64,000 bases of DNA from Pseudogemmobacter bohemicus (GTDB taxonomy: Bacteria > Pseudomonadota > Alphaproteobacteria > Rhodobacterales > Rhodobacteraceae). The DNA lies in assembly GCF_003290025.1 (NCBI RefSeq), contig NZ_QNHG01000003.1:584460-648459 (forward strand), given 5' to 3'. Below the pieces are notes generated by a model. That model was not told where the DNA came from, ran no database searches, and saw only the letters and a program-made list of their open reading frames with translations. Position numbers and translations under genes: made by a program. Shown here in pieces: positions 8,225-16,622 of this stretch (positions within the stretch are counted from its first letter, which is position 1; each line of letters opens with the position of its first letter).

Positions 8225-9220
8225 TCAGCCGTCGAGGTCGGTCAGGTGCAGGGCGGCTGCGCGGTTCATCAGGGCAATCTCGTCAGCGGTCAGGCGCAGC
8301 CGGCCGGCAGCCGCATTCTCGCGCGCCTGATCGGGATTGCGCGCGCCGCAAAGCGAGAAGGTGATGCCAGGCTGTTGCAGCGTCCAGGCGATCACCACCT
8401 GGGCAAGACTGGCCTCATGCGCTGCGGCAACCGGGCCGAGCTCTGCCATGAGAGCCGCTACTTTGCGGCGATTTTCCTGCGAGAAACGCGGATTGTCCTT
8501 TCTCTGATCATCGCCGGAGAACACCCGGTCCGGCCCGATCCGCCCCCCCAGAAGCCCGAGCGCCAGCGAAGAATAGCTCAGCACCGAGACCCCTTCCTCG
8601 CGGCATTCAGGCAGCAGCGATGCCTCAATATCGCGCCGGACCATGCTGTACTCCTCCTGGACGGCATCCAGCTGACCCGCCGTGACATAGGCCCTGACAT
8701 CGGCCACCGAAGTATTGCTGGCCCCGATCGAGCGGATCTTGCCCATCCGCTTCAGATCTTCCAGCGCTGCCATCGTCTCGCCGATGGGGGTCGTCGGATC
8801 CTGCCAGTGGGTGATGTAATGGTCGATGTAATCGGTCTGCAGACGGCGCAGGCTTTCGTCGATCTCGTAGAAAACAGCGTCACGTCCCAGATAGCGGTGT
8901 ACGGGCGTTCCGTCATAGTCAAAGAAATGATTGCCCTTCTGCACATGCCAGACCAGCCCGCATTTGGTGGCCAGCACCACCTTGTCGCGGCGGCCCCGGA
9001 TCGCCTCGCCGACGATTTCCTCGGCCAGGCCCTGGCCATAGGCCGGGGCGGTGTCGATCAGGCTGACACCCTCATCTATCGAGGCCTGGATGGCGGCGAT
9101 AGACTGTGCGCGGTCGGTTCCGCCCCACATCCAGCCACCGATGGCCCAGGTGCCCAGACCGATGGCCGAGGCCTGGATTTCTGATCGCCCGATATTTCGT
9201 TGCAGCATTTCATGCGACAT
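8225..9220 (-). CDS. aldo/keto reductase
   Basis: The 331-residue protein is a typical TIM-barrel aldo/keto reductase. The catalytic tetrad residues are visible as Asp56 and Tyr61 (IDTAPAYG), Lys86 (LATKCG) and a His in YITHWQDP. The C-terminal region has the NADP(H)-binding type arrangement. It should interconvert an aldehyde or ketose and an alcohol in the cytoplasm. ATG 9220 is chosen because GGAAGG lies eight bases upstream; it overlaps the end of the SorC gene by 11 bases. GTG 9229 is an alternative. It is probably the NAD(P)H-linked redox step of the operon's pathway. Confidence 0.85.
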   Translation of the reverse strand: MSHEMLQRNIGRSEIQASAIGLGTWAIGGWMWGGTDRAQSIAAIQASIDEGVSLIDTAPAYGQGLAEEIVGEAIRGRRDKVVLATKCGLVWHVQKGNHFFDYDGTPVHRYLGRDAVFYEIDESLRRLQTDYIDHYITHWQDPTTPIGETMAALEDLKRMGKIRSIGASNTSVADVRAYVTAGQLDAVQEEYSMVRRDIEASLLPECREEGVSVLSYSSLALGLLGGRIGPDRVFSGDDQRKDNPRFSQENRRKVAALMAELGPVAAAHEASLAQVVIAWTLQQPGITFSLCGARNPDQARENAAAGRLRLTADEIALMNRAAALHLTDLDG

Positions 9221-10190
9221 GTCGCGCACCTTCCAGTCCTGAGATTACCGCTTCCACTGTGCGTTCATCCGTTACCAGCGAATTCAGAAAACCACCGCGC
9301 AAAACAGCACGGATCGGGTCTGCCTTATGGAGCCCGGAGGCCACCCCGATCACATTGCGGCATGCGGCCAGCTCGTCGGGTTGCAATGCCACCAGCCGTC
9401 CGTTCAGCGGGAAATCGGCCACCCGGCCATTCTGCCCGATCAGAAAAGCCATGAACTCCGCGGCGATCCCCAGATTGACCAGCAACTTGCCATCCGCCTC
9501 GGTCAGCGGTGCGAGGTCGTAATAGCTTGATCCGCGCGGCTCGATTGATCCGATGCCGGCCATCACCACATTCGCATGGCGTGCGATTTCAAAGACATCG
9601 CGGATCGGAGTCATTTCGCGCAGCATGTCACGCTGTGCGCGGTTCTCGGCCATCAGCGGCGCATGGATCAGCATCGCCCTGCCGCCCAGCCGCTCTGCCA
9701 TCCGGGTCACCAGGTGGTTGACATCCGTATAGTATTTTCCCTGTACACCGCCAGTCAGCGGCACCACCGTCACATTCATTGGCCGGTCAACCGAGAGGTT
9801 GTCGACAACCGCGCTGATCGCCTTGCCGCCGGTGATGGCGATCACATCGCCGTCGCGCAGTGATTCCACCAGCAGATTTGCCGCAGCACTTCCCACCTGC
9901 TGCAACTGAGTGTCGGATTTCTCAGACAGGGTAGGGGTGACAATGGCAGAGCGCAGGGTGGTCGCCCCGACCAGCCGGGTCTCAAGCTCAGCCAGCCGCT
10001 GAAAGGGGCTGCTGATGGTGATCTGCAGCATCCCCGCCCGCCGTCCCTGGGCAATCAGCCGGTTCACTTTCGAGGTCGAGAGATTCAGCCGGTCCGCGAT
10101 TTCAGACTGACGCAACCCTTCGATGAAATGCAGGAGAAGGACGATCTGGATCTGACGCGCGAGCGCGAAATCCATTGAAATATCTGCCAT
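9210..10190 (-). CDS. SorC/DeoR-type sugar-responsive transcriptional regulator
   Basis: The 326-residue protein has an N-terminal helix-turn-helix (QSEIADRLNLSTSKVNRLI, about residues 27-45). A SorC sugar-binding domain follows with DVIAITGGKAI, VVPLTGG and GIGSIEPR. This family includes LsrR, EryD and DeoR-like repressors that bind phosphorylated sugars. The open frame extends much further upstream, to 10910, but that part is only the shadow of the permease; ATG 10190 with GGGGGGGAAT upstream is the credible start. Because it lies inside the operon it likely controls, autoregulation is expected, with the phosphorylated substrate from the FGGY kinase as the natural inducer. Confidence 0.85.
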   Translation of the reverse strand: MADISMDFALARQIQIVLLLHFIEGLRQSEIADRLNLSTSKVNRLIAQGRRAGMLQITISSPFQRLAELETRLVGATTLRSAIVTPTLSEKSDTQLQQVGSAAANLLVESLRDGDVIAITGGKAISAVVDNLSVDRPMNVTVVPLTGGVQGKYYTDVNHLVTRMAERLGGRAMLIHAPLMAENRAQRDMLREMTPIRDVFEIARHANVVMAGIGSIEPRGSSYYDLAPLTEADGKLLVNLGIAAEFMAFLIGQNGRVADFPLNGRLVALQPDELAACRNVIGVASGLHKADPIRAVLRGGFLNSLVTDERTVEAVISGLEGARHVA

Positions 10191-10201
10191 ATTCCCCCCC
10201 T

Positions 10202-11197
10202 CTACTTGCGCTTTTTGTTCAGGTAGTGATCGACCGTCACCGCAGTCAGCAGGATAGAACCACGGATAATGTCCTGCCAGTAAACCGAGACATCCATCAA
10301 CGCGAGCGAGCTGGACACAAGCGACAGCAGGACACAGCCGAGGATCGCCCCGAAGATGGTGCCTGATCCGCCCTTCAGGCTGGCTCCGCCGATCACGGCG
10401 GCGGCGATCACGTTCAGCTCCATCCCCAGACCGAATGTCGGCTGGGCGGAACCGAACCGCGCCATGTAGATCACCCCGGCCACCCCGGCCAACGCCGAGC
10501 ACAGCGTCGTGGTCAGGAAGATCACCTTGCCGGTGCGGATGCCGGAATAGGCGGCAGCGCGCTCGTTCGAGCCGGTATAGAAGACGCGGCGGAACAGGGT
10601 GGAGCGGCGGAGCAGGAAATCCGCGATGACCACAACGACGAGGAAGATGATGATCACCACCGGGATCGGGCCGACAGATCCCTGACCGATGAATTTGAAG
10701 CTTTCCGGCAGAGCAAAAAGGCCAAGCGGCCTCCCGCCTGTCGCCAGCAGGCAGATCCCGCGCGCGATGACCATCACCGCCAGCGACACGATGAAATGAT
10801 GCAGGCCCACCCGGGTGACGAAAAAGCCCATGATCGCCCCGACCCCGGTGCAGGCCGCAATCGCGATCAATGATGCGAGCCAGGGATCGACCCCGTTCAG
10901 AAACAGCCATCCCCCGATCACCATGGCAAGCGCGGTGACAGAGCCCACTGAAAGGTCGATCCCGCCAGAGATCAGGAGGATGGTCATGCCGACCACAACG
11001 ATGCCCTCAACCGCGAAGGCCATCACCATGGCGCGAATATTCACCCAGGTGAGAAAATAGGGAGAGGCAAAGGTCATCACCACGCAAAGCACGAGAATGA
11101 TCGCGATCAGCCCCGCTTCGCGCATCCTGAACAGCCGGGCGATACGCCCAGGTGTGGCTTTGCCGTCATTCGCATTATTTGCCAGTGTCTGTTCCAA
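10202..11197 (-). CDS. ribose-type sugar ABC transporter permease (RbsC family)
   Basis: A 331-residue integral membrane protein with eight to ten hydrophobic segments and the family motif GGIDLSVGSV. A second conserved loop contains GSNERAAAYSGIRTGK, and the C-terminus is polar. The start is inferred to be TTG at 11197 because GAGGAGG sits eight bases upstream, after the ATPase stop. The ATG at 11239 would lie inside the ATPase gene. It forms the transmembrane channel, probably as a homodimer, with the ATPase and binding protein encoded upstream. It is followed 11 bases later by the SorC regulator. Confidence 0.87.
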   Translation of the reverse strand: MEQTLANNANDGKATPGRIARLFRMREAGLIAIILVLCVVMTFASPYFLTWVNIRAMVMAFAVEGIVVVGMTILLISGGIDLSVGSVTALAMVIGGWLFLNGVDPWLASLIAIAACTGVGAIMGFFVTRVGLHHFIVSLAVMVIARGICLLATGGRPLGLFALPESFKFIGQGSVGPIPVVIIIFLVVVVIADFLLRRSTLFRRVFYTGSNERAAAYSGIRTGKVIFLTTTLCSALAGVAGVIYMARFGSAQPTFGLGMELNVIAAAVIGGASLKGGSGTIFGAILGCVLLSLVSSSLALMDVSVYWQDIIRGSILLTAVTVDHYLNKKRK

Positions 11198-11210
11198 GCC
11201 TGTCTCCTCC

Positions 11211-12734
11211 TCAAGCGACCTGCCCGCGTTCGTCCCCAACCGAGGCGAGCCGCATGATGTTTTCTTCGGTCATGGCGGTGCCTTCGACCTCGCCGCTGAG
11301 CCTGCCCTCGCGGATCACCACCGCCCGGTCGCAAAGCCCGATCAGTTCCGGCATTTCCGACGAGATGACGATGATCCCCACGCCATCATTGGCCAGGTCG
11401 CGCAGAATACGGTGGATTTCAGCCTTTGCGCCGACATCCACCCCGCGTGTGGGCTCATCCAGAATGATCACCCGGGGATTGACCGACAGCATTTTGGCGA
11501 TCGCCACTTTCTGCTGATTGCCCCCCGAAAGCGACGAGACCGGGTCCACCAGCTGACCGCATTTCAGATTGAGCCTTTGCCCCAGATCGGCGGCCTGGCG
11601 CATCTCACGTGCGTCGCTGATCAGCCCGGCAGGCCCTGCAACGCGGCGGATATCCAGTGCCGAGACATTCGCGGCGATGGACATATCAAGAAAAACGCCG
11701 TCGCCCTTCCTGTCCTCGGACAGATAGACGATCCCGGCGGCGATGCTGTCCTGATAATCGCGCGGGGTAAGCTGCTCACCATTGAGCCGTATCTCGCCGG
11801 TGACGACCGGTTGCAGACGGCAGATGCCGCGCGCGATCTCGCTGCGCCCGGCGCCAATCAGCCCGCCGATCCCCAAAATCTCGCCCCGGCGCAAGGTGAG
11901 GCTGATATCGTGGAACCGGCGCCCGTCTCCGAGGCCGCTGACCTCCAGCACGGGCGCGCCTGCCAGGGTTCCTGCGGTGGCCTTGGGTGGATAAAGCTGA
12001 TCCATGACCCGCCCGACCATCGCATTGATCACGTCATCGGGCGTGATTTCGCGCGTCTCGAAAGTGGTGATGTACTGGCCATCGCGAAACACGGTCACCC
12101 GGTCGCAATTTCCGAAAATCTCCGCCATCCGGTGCGAGATATAGATGATGGCAATCCCACGGGCCGCGAGACCACGCATGATGCCGAACAGCACCTCGGC
12201 CTCGCGACTGGTCAGGGCGGCGGTCGGCTCGTCCAGGATCAGCACTTTGCAATCAAGCGTCAGCGCCTTGGCAATCTCGACCAGCTGCTGTGCCGAGATC
12301 GGCAGATCCCCGGCAAGGGTCGCGGGATCAATATCGCTCATCTGGCCCAGCACCTGCCGCGCCCGCGTCTCCAGCGCGCGATAATTCATAAACATGGATT
12401 GGCTGGCATTCGTGGCCATCATGAAGATGTTTTCGGCCACCGAGATATCGGGGCAAAGCGCAATCTCCTGATGCACGAGCCCGATCCCCAGCCTTTGTGC
12501 CGCGAGGGGCGAGGGGATGCGAACAGGGCACCCCTCCCACAGGATTTCGCCGCTGTCTGGTTGCAGGATGCCATTGATTATGTTCATCAATGTTGATTTT
12601 CCGGCCCCGTTCTCGCCGGCGAGCGCGTGAATCTCGCCCCGGCGCAGGGAGAGGTTGACGCCCTGCAGCGCGCGAACCGGACCGAAGGCCCTGGTCACGT
12701 TCCTGACCTCAAGAATGGGTTCGTTCTGTGTCAT
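11211..12734 (-). CDS. ribose-type sugar ABC transporter ATPase, two-domain (RbsA family)
   Basis: The 507-residue protein contains two tandem ABC domains. The first has Walker [10 protein letters not shown] and the DEPTAALT Walker B region. The second has a degenerate P-loop region ([10 protein letters not shown]) with the intact signature LSGGNQQKV and DEPTRGVD. This asymmetry is normal for RbsA/MglA/AraG. It powers the RbsC-type permease. It begins 71 bases after the binding-protein stop, a gap that contains GC-rich inverted repeats, and ends 13 bases before the TTG start of the permease. Confidence 0.88.
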   Translation of the reverse strand: MTQNEPILEVRNVTRAFGPVRALQGVNLSLRRGEIHALAGENGAGKSTLMNIINGILQPDSGEILWEGCPVRIPSPLAAQRLGIGLVHQEIALCPDISVAENIFMMATNASQSMFMNYRALETRARQVLGQMSDIDPATLAGDLPISAQQLVEIAKALTLDCKVLILDEPTAALTSREAEVLFGIMRGLAARGIAIIYISHRMAEIFGNCDRVTVFRDGQYITTFETREITPDDVINAMVGRVMDQLYPPKATAGTLAGAPVLEVSGLGDGRRFHDISLTLRRGEILGIGGLIGAGRSEIARGICRLQPVVTGEIRLNGEQLTPRDYQDSIAAGIVYLSEDRKGDGVFLDMSIAANVSALDIRRVAGPAGLISDAREMRQAADLGQRLNLKCGQLVDPVSSLSGGNQQKVAIAKMLSVNPRVIILDEPTRGVDVGAKAEIHRILRDLANDGVGIIVISSEMPELIGLCDRAVVIREGRLSGEVEGTAMTEENIMRLASVGDERGQVA

Positions 12735-12754
12735 GGGGGATCCGGAAATACAGG

Positions 12755-12792
12755 GAGATGGGGTGCCCCACCCCCCTGGAGGGGCTGGGGCA
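12755..12792 (-). other. GC-rich intercistronic stem-loop after the binding-protein gene
   Basis: The 71-base gap between the binding-protein stop and the ATPase start holds GGGGTGCCCC and CCCCTGGAGGGG inverted repeats. There is no T-run, so full termination is not expected. In importer operons such hairpins commonly stabilise the upstream binding-protein mRNA or cause partial termination, giving more binding protein than ATPase. That role is inferred here. Confidence 0.4.
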
Positions 12793-12805
12793 GGTCCGTG
12801 TCAGA

Positions 12806-13825
12806 TCAGGTGGGATCGCGCCCTTCCATATAGACATTCAGATCAAAGCTGTCGGCATTCTCCTTGGTGATGACCGAAAAGCCATTGTCGAGATAGGGGA
12901 TCTGCACCGGGTTGAATCCCGAGACCTTGTAGTCGTTGAACGGGTCGAAGACTTCGGAATGCTTGGCCAGGAACACTGCCATGAATCCCATGAACCCCTG
13001 CATCCCCTGATTGGGGTTGAGCGCCATGTGGATATTGCCGGCCTTGATATGCTCCAGCGTAGCGGGGGTGATGTCCGCCTGCATGATCAGCACATCTGCC
13101 TTCGCCTCCAGCACTGCCGTCACCGCCCCTTCGGCCGAGCCCGCTTCGGGGATCCAGATCGCCTTCAGGTTCGGATTGGCCTGCAGGATCGCCGCTGTGG
13201 CCCGATAGGCCGCAGTGGTGTCCTGGTTGGTGGCCTGACGTCCCACCAGCTTCATATTCGGATAGTGCTGCTCAAAATAGCTGATCAGTGCAGTGACACG
13301 CAGGTCATGGTTGGACTGGCCCGGGTTTTCCAGCACCGCATATTCTGCGCTGTCCCCCACCTGTTTCACGATCTCTTCGGCGGCGAACTTCGCCTCAGCC
13401 AGATTGTCTGAGGTGATATAGGCCGTGCGTTTCGACATCGGGCTGTCGGCGGCAAAGGTGGCGACCTGAATACCGCTGTCGATGGCGCGGTTGATCGGTT
13501 CAATGAAAGGATCGGATTGCATCGGGTGCAACAGGATGCCCGCTGGTTGCTTCACCAGATCCTGGTCGAACGACGCGATCTGCTTCGTGATGTCATAATC
13601 AGGGGTGCCGGAGAAGACAGTCTCGCAACCGAAGGCTTCCGCCGCCTGTTTGAAGCCCTGATAGACTGGAACCCAATAGGGATGTGATGAGACCATCACA
13701 TTCATAATATAGGTTTCGCCAGGTTCGCAGCGCAGGGTATCCTGTGCCTGGACAGCGGTTCCCTGCAGAAGGCAAGCCGCAACCGCTGCCGGAGCGATGC
13801 GCCCGGCCCAATTCTTCTGTTTCAT
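12806..13825 (-). CDS. periplasmic sugar-binding protein of the RbsB family
   Basis: The 339-residue precursor has a classic signal peptide with likely cleavage after AVQA (residue 26 or so). A two-lobed type I periplasmic-binding domain follows, with MVSSHPYWVPVYQGF in the first lobe and AIWIPEAGSAEGA near the hinge. It has several cysteines but no lipobox. The start is ATG 13825 behind GGGAGGAAAT. It is the first gene of the nine-gene operon and sets the substrate. By eye it does not carry the AI-2-contacting pattern of LsrB, so a sugar or polyol is the best guess. Confidence 0.86.
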   Translation of the reverse strand: MKQKNWAGRIAPAAVAACLLQGTAVQAQDTLRCEPGETYIMNVMVSSHPYWVPVYQGFKQAAEAFGCETVFSGTPDYDITKQIASFDQDLVKQPAGILLHPMQSDPFIEPINRAIDSGIQVATFAADSPMSKRTAYITSDNLAEAKFAAEEIVKQVGDSAEYAVLENPGQSNHDLRVTALISYFEQHYPNMKLVGRQATNQDTTAAYRATAAILQANPNLKAIWIPEAGSAEGAVTAVLEAKADVLIMQADITPATLEHIKAGNIHMALNPNQGMQGFMGFMAVFLAKHSEVFDPFNDYKVSGFNPVQIPYLDNGFSVITKENADSFDLNVYMEGRDPT

Positions 13826-13966
13826 ATTTCCTCCCATCCTGCGGTCTGCCGCAGCCCATTTCCCCTTGCAGGCCGGCTCCTCCCCGTCCTGCAAGAAATT
13901 TCAGTATGCGATTTTTGTGGCGCTGCCAGACACTGGCGGAGATTCGTTGCTCCGTCAAAATGAAAT

Positions 13967-13998
13967 GGGACTTATCCCTTATGTTGAAATTTATTTCA
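13967..13998. promoter_or_regulatory. candidate SorC operator: two adjacent palindromes upstream of the importer operon
   Basis: Two inverted repeats lie 142-173 bases upstream of the first operon gene. One is GGGA-CTTA-TCCC at 13967-13978. The other is TGAAAT-TT-ATTTCA at 13985-13998. A further TGAAAT half-site is at 13961 and GAAATTTCA lies at 13895-13903, closer to the gene. The local sequence is much AT-richer than its surroundings. The placement fits a regulator binding site, and the SorC protein encoded in the operon is the natural candidate. A -35-like TTGACG on the minus strand (13953-13958) is present but no convincing -10 follows. Confidence 0.4.
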
Positions 13999-13999
13999 T

Positions 14000-14455
14000 T
14001 TCGGACGTCGTCTATGATGAACTCCGCGCCCATAGTTCAGACGCTTTAAGACGCTCATTTCGTCCATACGGCCTGATCCTGCATGGCATCACGATCGACA
14101 GATTGTCAGTCTGTAAGCGTCTGCGGCATCCCGTGCGAAAGCATGATGGAATACCGCCTTCTGTGCCTGATGCTGCCAAGCGCAGACATGCAGGATGCTC
14201 CCGGACAGCCATCTCTGATCTGATATACGCGCACCGATTTCAGTCACGCCAACCGTAACTTCGATTTTCTCCTCACACTGACCATTGGCGAGCGGATCGC
14301 CTCCAGGGGTGCGGCCAGACATAGCATGCGGACCCGTATTATTGCGTGCCGCACGAAGGACGGCTCTGCGAATACTGCTGCGGCTGTCAGGCCGCAGTGC
14401 CGTCAGACAGCTTCTCGCCCCTTTTGTCGACACACGAGGATCCGTCGGCCGATAG
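14000..14455. other. intergenic stretch without a credible gene
   Basis: Between the operon's putative regulatory region and the tniB remnant no frame shows a recognisable protein. The longest open frames (for example 14089-14433, minus) have compositions typical of shadows. The region probably contains decayed transposon sequence continuous with the tniB and tniQ remnants that follow. Confidence 0.4.
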
Positions 14456-14790
14456 CAGGGTTCGCCGGTCAGCCATGCGCCGGATGTGGTGGGGCTTATC
14501 GAGAGTTATGCACGGCGCGCGGAATTGGGTCTGGCACCGGATACATTGGAAATAGCGCTGTCAGAGCGCCTGATCCACGCTGCAGCGTTCCAGTTTGGTC
14601 TGGTCATCGAGATCATCATTGGAGCGTTAGAAATAGCTCTGCTGGAGTGTGGGGATCATCTGGAATGGCGGCATTTCAAACTGGCATATGCGGTGCGCAG
14701 CTCCTGTGCCGATGCATTCAACCCCTTCGTTGTCGATGATGATCACCGCATCGACACCCGCAGGTCTATCAAACGGGAGGACGAACGACG
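14456..14790 (+). pseudogene. tniB-like transposition ATPase, C-terminal remnant
   Basis: After an in-frame TAG at 14453-14455 the plus strand encodes about 110 residues resembling the C-terminal part of TniB-type AAA+ ATPases. Visible are ARRAELGLAPDTL, RLIHAAAFQFGLVIE and, later, HFKLAYAVRS and NPFVVDD ending in HRID. The N-terminal Walker A and B region is absent, so it cannot be active. TniB is the NTP-binding helper of Tn402/Tn5053-type transposons. A tniQ-like remnant follows directly, the expected gene order. Assignment is by remembered family pattern and not by a search. Confidence 0.5.
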
Positions 14791-14970
14791 TTTTCGGCAT
14801 TGCAGTCCTTGCCCCTGCCGGTGCCGCCCATCGCGGGAGAAAGTTCGACCTCGCTGGCCACAAGGCTCGCACGGCGCAACGGCACGCCGAGGTTGATCAC
14901 TTTCTGCTCGGATAGGGGGCTGGACCATCGCAGCCTGACCAATGGCAGCGATACCGAAATATCCCGCCTC
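14785..14970 (+). pseudogene. tniQ-like N-terminal remnant
   Basis: About 60 codons encode SLPLPVPPIAGES followed by LATRLARRNG and a helical segment ending EISRL. This is the start of TniQ-family proteins, which take part in target selection or resolution in Tn7/Tn402-type elements. The frame is plausible from ACG at 14785, which could be a mutated ATG behind GGGAGG at 14776, or from TTG at 14800. Similarity stops abruptly near 14970, and the rest of the gene, including the zinc-finger segment, is missing. It follows the tniB remnant in the normal order. Confidence 0.5.
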
Positions 14971-14997
14971 CCGGTCCATCCAGCACCTGTGCGTGCG

Positions 14998-15302
14998 CTA
15001 TGCGGCCTCTGCGTCGTCAGCCTCGTCACGGCGGTAGCCTTCGCCATGCTGCAGCCGGACATATGCCTCCGCGAAGCGTTCCGGGCAGGCGGCGAAGAAA
15101 CCCAGTTGCGGTGCAGCTTGCAGCAGGTTTTCGCGTTTGTCGGCATCCTTGAGCATGAAGGGCACGGCCAGCGAGACAGCCTTGCCCACGCGCCAGTGGC
15201 CCAGAGGGGCACGTCCAGCCACGACGCAAAGGGATCAGGCAGCGGCAGGGCAGCCACGGTCTTGAGCCTGCCCATAATGTACCCGGCGGATGTGGGTGTC
15301 AT
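14998..15302 (-). pseudogene. small ORF split by a frameshift
   Basis: Two overlapping minus-strand frames appear to be halves of one protein. The upstream half starts MTPTSAGYIMGRLKT at 15302 and runs to DVPL near 15205. A shift near the CCCCTC run then continues as GHWRVGKAVSLAVPF, KDADKRENLLQAAP and ends EADDAEAA at 14998. Both halves have a protein-like composition that neighbouring shadows lack. The family is not recognised. Either a decayed small gene or a sequencing indel in a C-rich run explains it. Confidence 0.4.
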
Positions 15303-15360
15303 CGCCCGATCCTCCTGCCGGCAACCTGCGCTCTGGCCGGGGTTCGGGCAAGTGGAATGG

Positions 15361-15385
15361 GAAAGGCCCCGCCGAAGCGAGGCCC
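15361..15385 (-). terminator. Rho-independent terminator of the entericidin gene
   Basis: On the minus strand GGCCTCGC-TTCG-GCGGGGCC (15365-15384) forms an eight-pair stem with a TTCG tetraloop and is followed by TTTCCC. It lies 25 bases past the entericidin stop codon. Confidence 0.65.
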
Positions 15386-15409
15386 ATTTCGTCCGGCCGC
15401 TTGTCCAGA

Positions 15410-15544
15410 TCAAAGATCCTGCTGGACCTTATCGGCTTCCTTGGTGATCGCATGGCCTGCGCCCTGCATGTCGCGCCCCGCGCCTTTGACCGTCTCGCAG
15501 GCAGTCAGGGCGGTCAGGGTAAGAAGGATCACTACGGTCTTCAT
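15410..15544 (-). CDS. entericidin A/B-like small lipoprotein
   Basis: A 44-residue ORF encodes MKTVVILLTLTALTACETVK and continues GAGRDMQGAGHAITKEAD to a C-terminal QQDL. The LTAC lipobox places the lipidated Cys at residue 16. The GAG-D-GAG-I pattern of the mature peptide is that of the entericidin family, tiny envelope lipoproteins linked to stationary-phase and stress physiology. AAGGAG lies seven bases before ATG 15544, and a terminator follows. Length matches the family. Confidence 0.85.
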   Translation of the reverse strand: MKTVVILLTLTALTACETVKGAGRDMQGAGHAITKEADKVQQDL

Positions 15545-15735
15545 GGCGGGGCTCCTTGATGGTTGTCATTGAGAAAACGCGCTTTGATCTGGATGGTTCC
15601 TTGTGCCGTCTGCGCCTGGCGGAAATCCGTCAGGCGCGCTCAGTTCTTGCAGCCGATCCTCCCGCTTTCGCCCTGCGCCTGGGGGGGATGCGGGCAAGCG
15701 CGCCACGCTGTCATCCACCCTGCATGGATACCGCC

Positions 15736-15900
15736 ATGATCACACTCTACACCAGACCCTCCGGCGTCCAGTGCGATACCACAAAGCGCCCTTCGATCAG
15801 GCAGGGCTCCAGCACCGGGTAATAGGGCGCCGAGGCCATGGGCTATGTTCAGAGCTTCGGTAACCAGCAGGCCCCGGTCGTGGTCTCCGGTGGTTGGCTC
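15736..15900 (+). pseudogene. nrdH: nrdH (glutaredoxin-like protein) pseudogene
   Basis: The start MITLYTRPSGVQCDTTKR corresponds to the N-terminus of NrdH, the electron donor of class Ib ribonucleotide reductase. A shift then moves to FDQAGLQHRVIG, and a second shift to AMGYVQSFGNQQAPVVV, which is the NrdH C-terminal half. At least two frameshifts separate the pieces, so no full protein is made. The redox motif is also damaged: the family has C-V-Q-C and this copy has G-V-Q-C. No nrdI, nrdE or nrdF gene follows, so the rest of the operon has gone or lies elsewhere. Confidence 0.68.
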
Positions 15901-16220
15901 AGATGCTCTGCGAGGTTAAAGCGGGTCTTCTGCGAGAAATGCGTCAGGGTCGCCTCCGGGCGGCGAGGGGCCGCAGTTCCACCCCGTCACAGTACCGTCG
16001 GAAAGTTCTGCCAAATGCAGAAGCGCCCGGAAGGATCTCTCCCCCGGGCGCCAATCTGTCTTCCGACCTTCCACCATTTTAATCGCGATGCGATCCGGCC
16101 CGAGCGGTAAACGCCTGTGAGAGCGCAGGATCGGTGATCTCGGCTGTTCAGCTTGCCGTTTCAGGATGGGCCGTGGTTCGTCCGTTTCGATCTGCGCATG
16201 TTTCGCAGATCAGAAGGTGA
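15901..16220. other. non-coding stretch with a terminator-like inverted repeat
   Basis: No credible gene is seen between the nrdH remnant and the cold-shock gene. An inverted repeat GCGCCCGG/CCGGGCGC with a 13-base loop lies at 16023-16051. A second hairpin GATCTGCG/CGCAGATC (16189-16211) lies just downstream of the minus-strand cold-shock gene. Neither has a proper T-run, so termination is uncertain. Confidence 0.4.
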
Positions 16221-16427
16221 TCAGGCCAGCTTGATGTTGATAGCCGATTCGCGGCCATCGCGGCCTGCTTCGATATCGAAGGTGACAGCCTGGCCATCAT
16301 CAAGACCACGGATGCCCGCGCGCTCAAGCGCCGTGACGTGAACGAACACGTCCTTGCGGCCACCTTCGGGCGCGATGAAGCCGAAGCCCTTGGTTGCGTT
16401 AAACCATTTCACGGTGCCATTAGCCAT
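16221..16427 (-). CDS. cold-shock protein, CspA family
   Basis: The 68-residue protein is a single cold-shock domain. RNP1 is KGFGFIAP and RNP2 is VFVHVTAL, preceded by GTVKWFN. It should bind single-stranded RNA or DNA and act as an RNA chaperone. The start is ATG 16427 with AAAGGATC upstream. A second, very similar copy is encoded at 27173-27379 on the plus strand. The two differ mainly at a few positions such as NATKGF versus NETKGY and GLDDGQ versus GLKDGQ. Confidence 0.92.
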   Translation of the reverse strand: MANGTVKWFNATKGFGFIAPEGGRKDVFVHVTALERAGIRGLDDGQAVTFDIEAGRDGRESAINIKLA

Positions 16428-16622
16428 CGTGAGATCCTTTTCTGGAAATGCCGCCCACAGAAGGTGACGGCCCGGCACAAGCGATAATCGAAAACTGCGC
16501 CGAAAGGATCAGGGTCGAAAAGCGAGGATGCCATACACTGATAGCAGGTATCGCAGGGAATAGCAAATTAGGTAGGCCAACCTTTGCTTGCAAACAGGCG
16601 GACCAGTGACCATATGGGGCGC

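Noticed and set aside
10191-10910. N-terminal extension of the SorC regulator frame
   Set aside because: This part is the out-of-frame shadow of the RbsC permease; the regulator's HTH begins right after ATG 10190.
2459-13825. Assigning the operon to AI-2 (lsr) uptake
   Set aside because: The binding protein lacks the LsrB look, there is one permease gene and not two, no LsrG is present, and three redox enzymes have no lsr counterpart.
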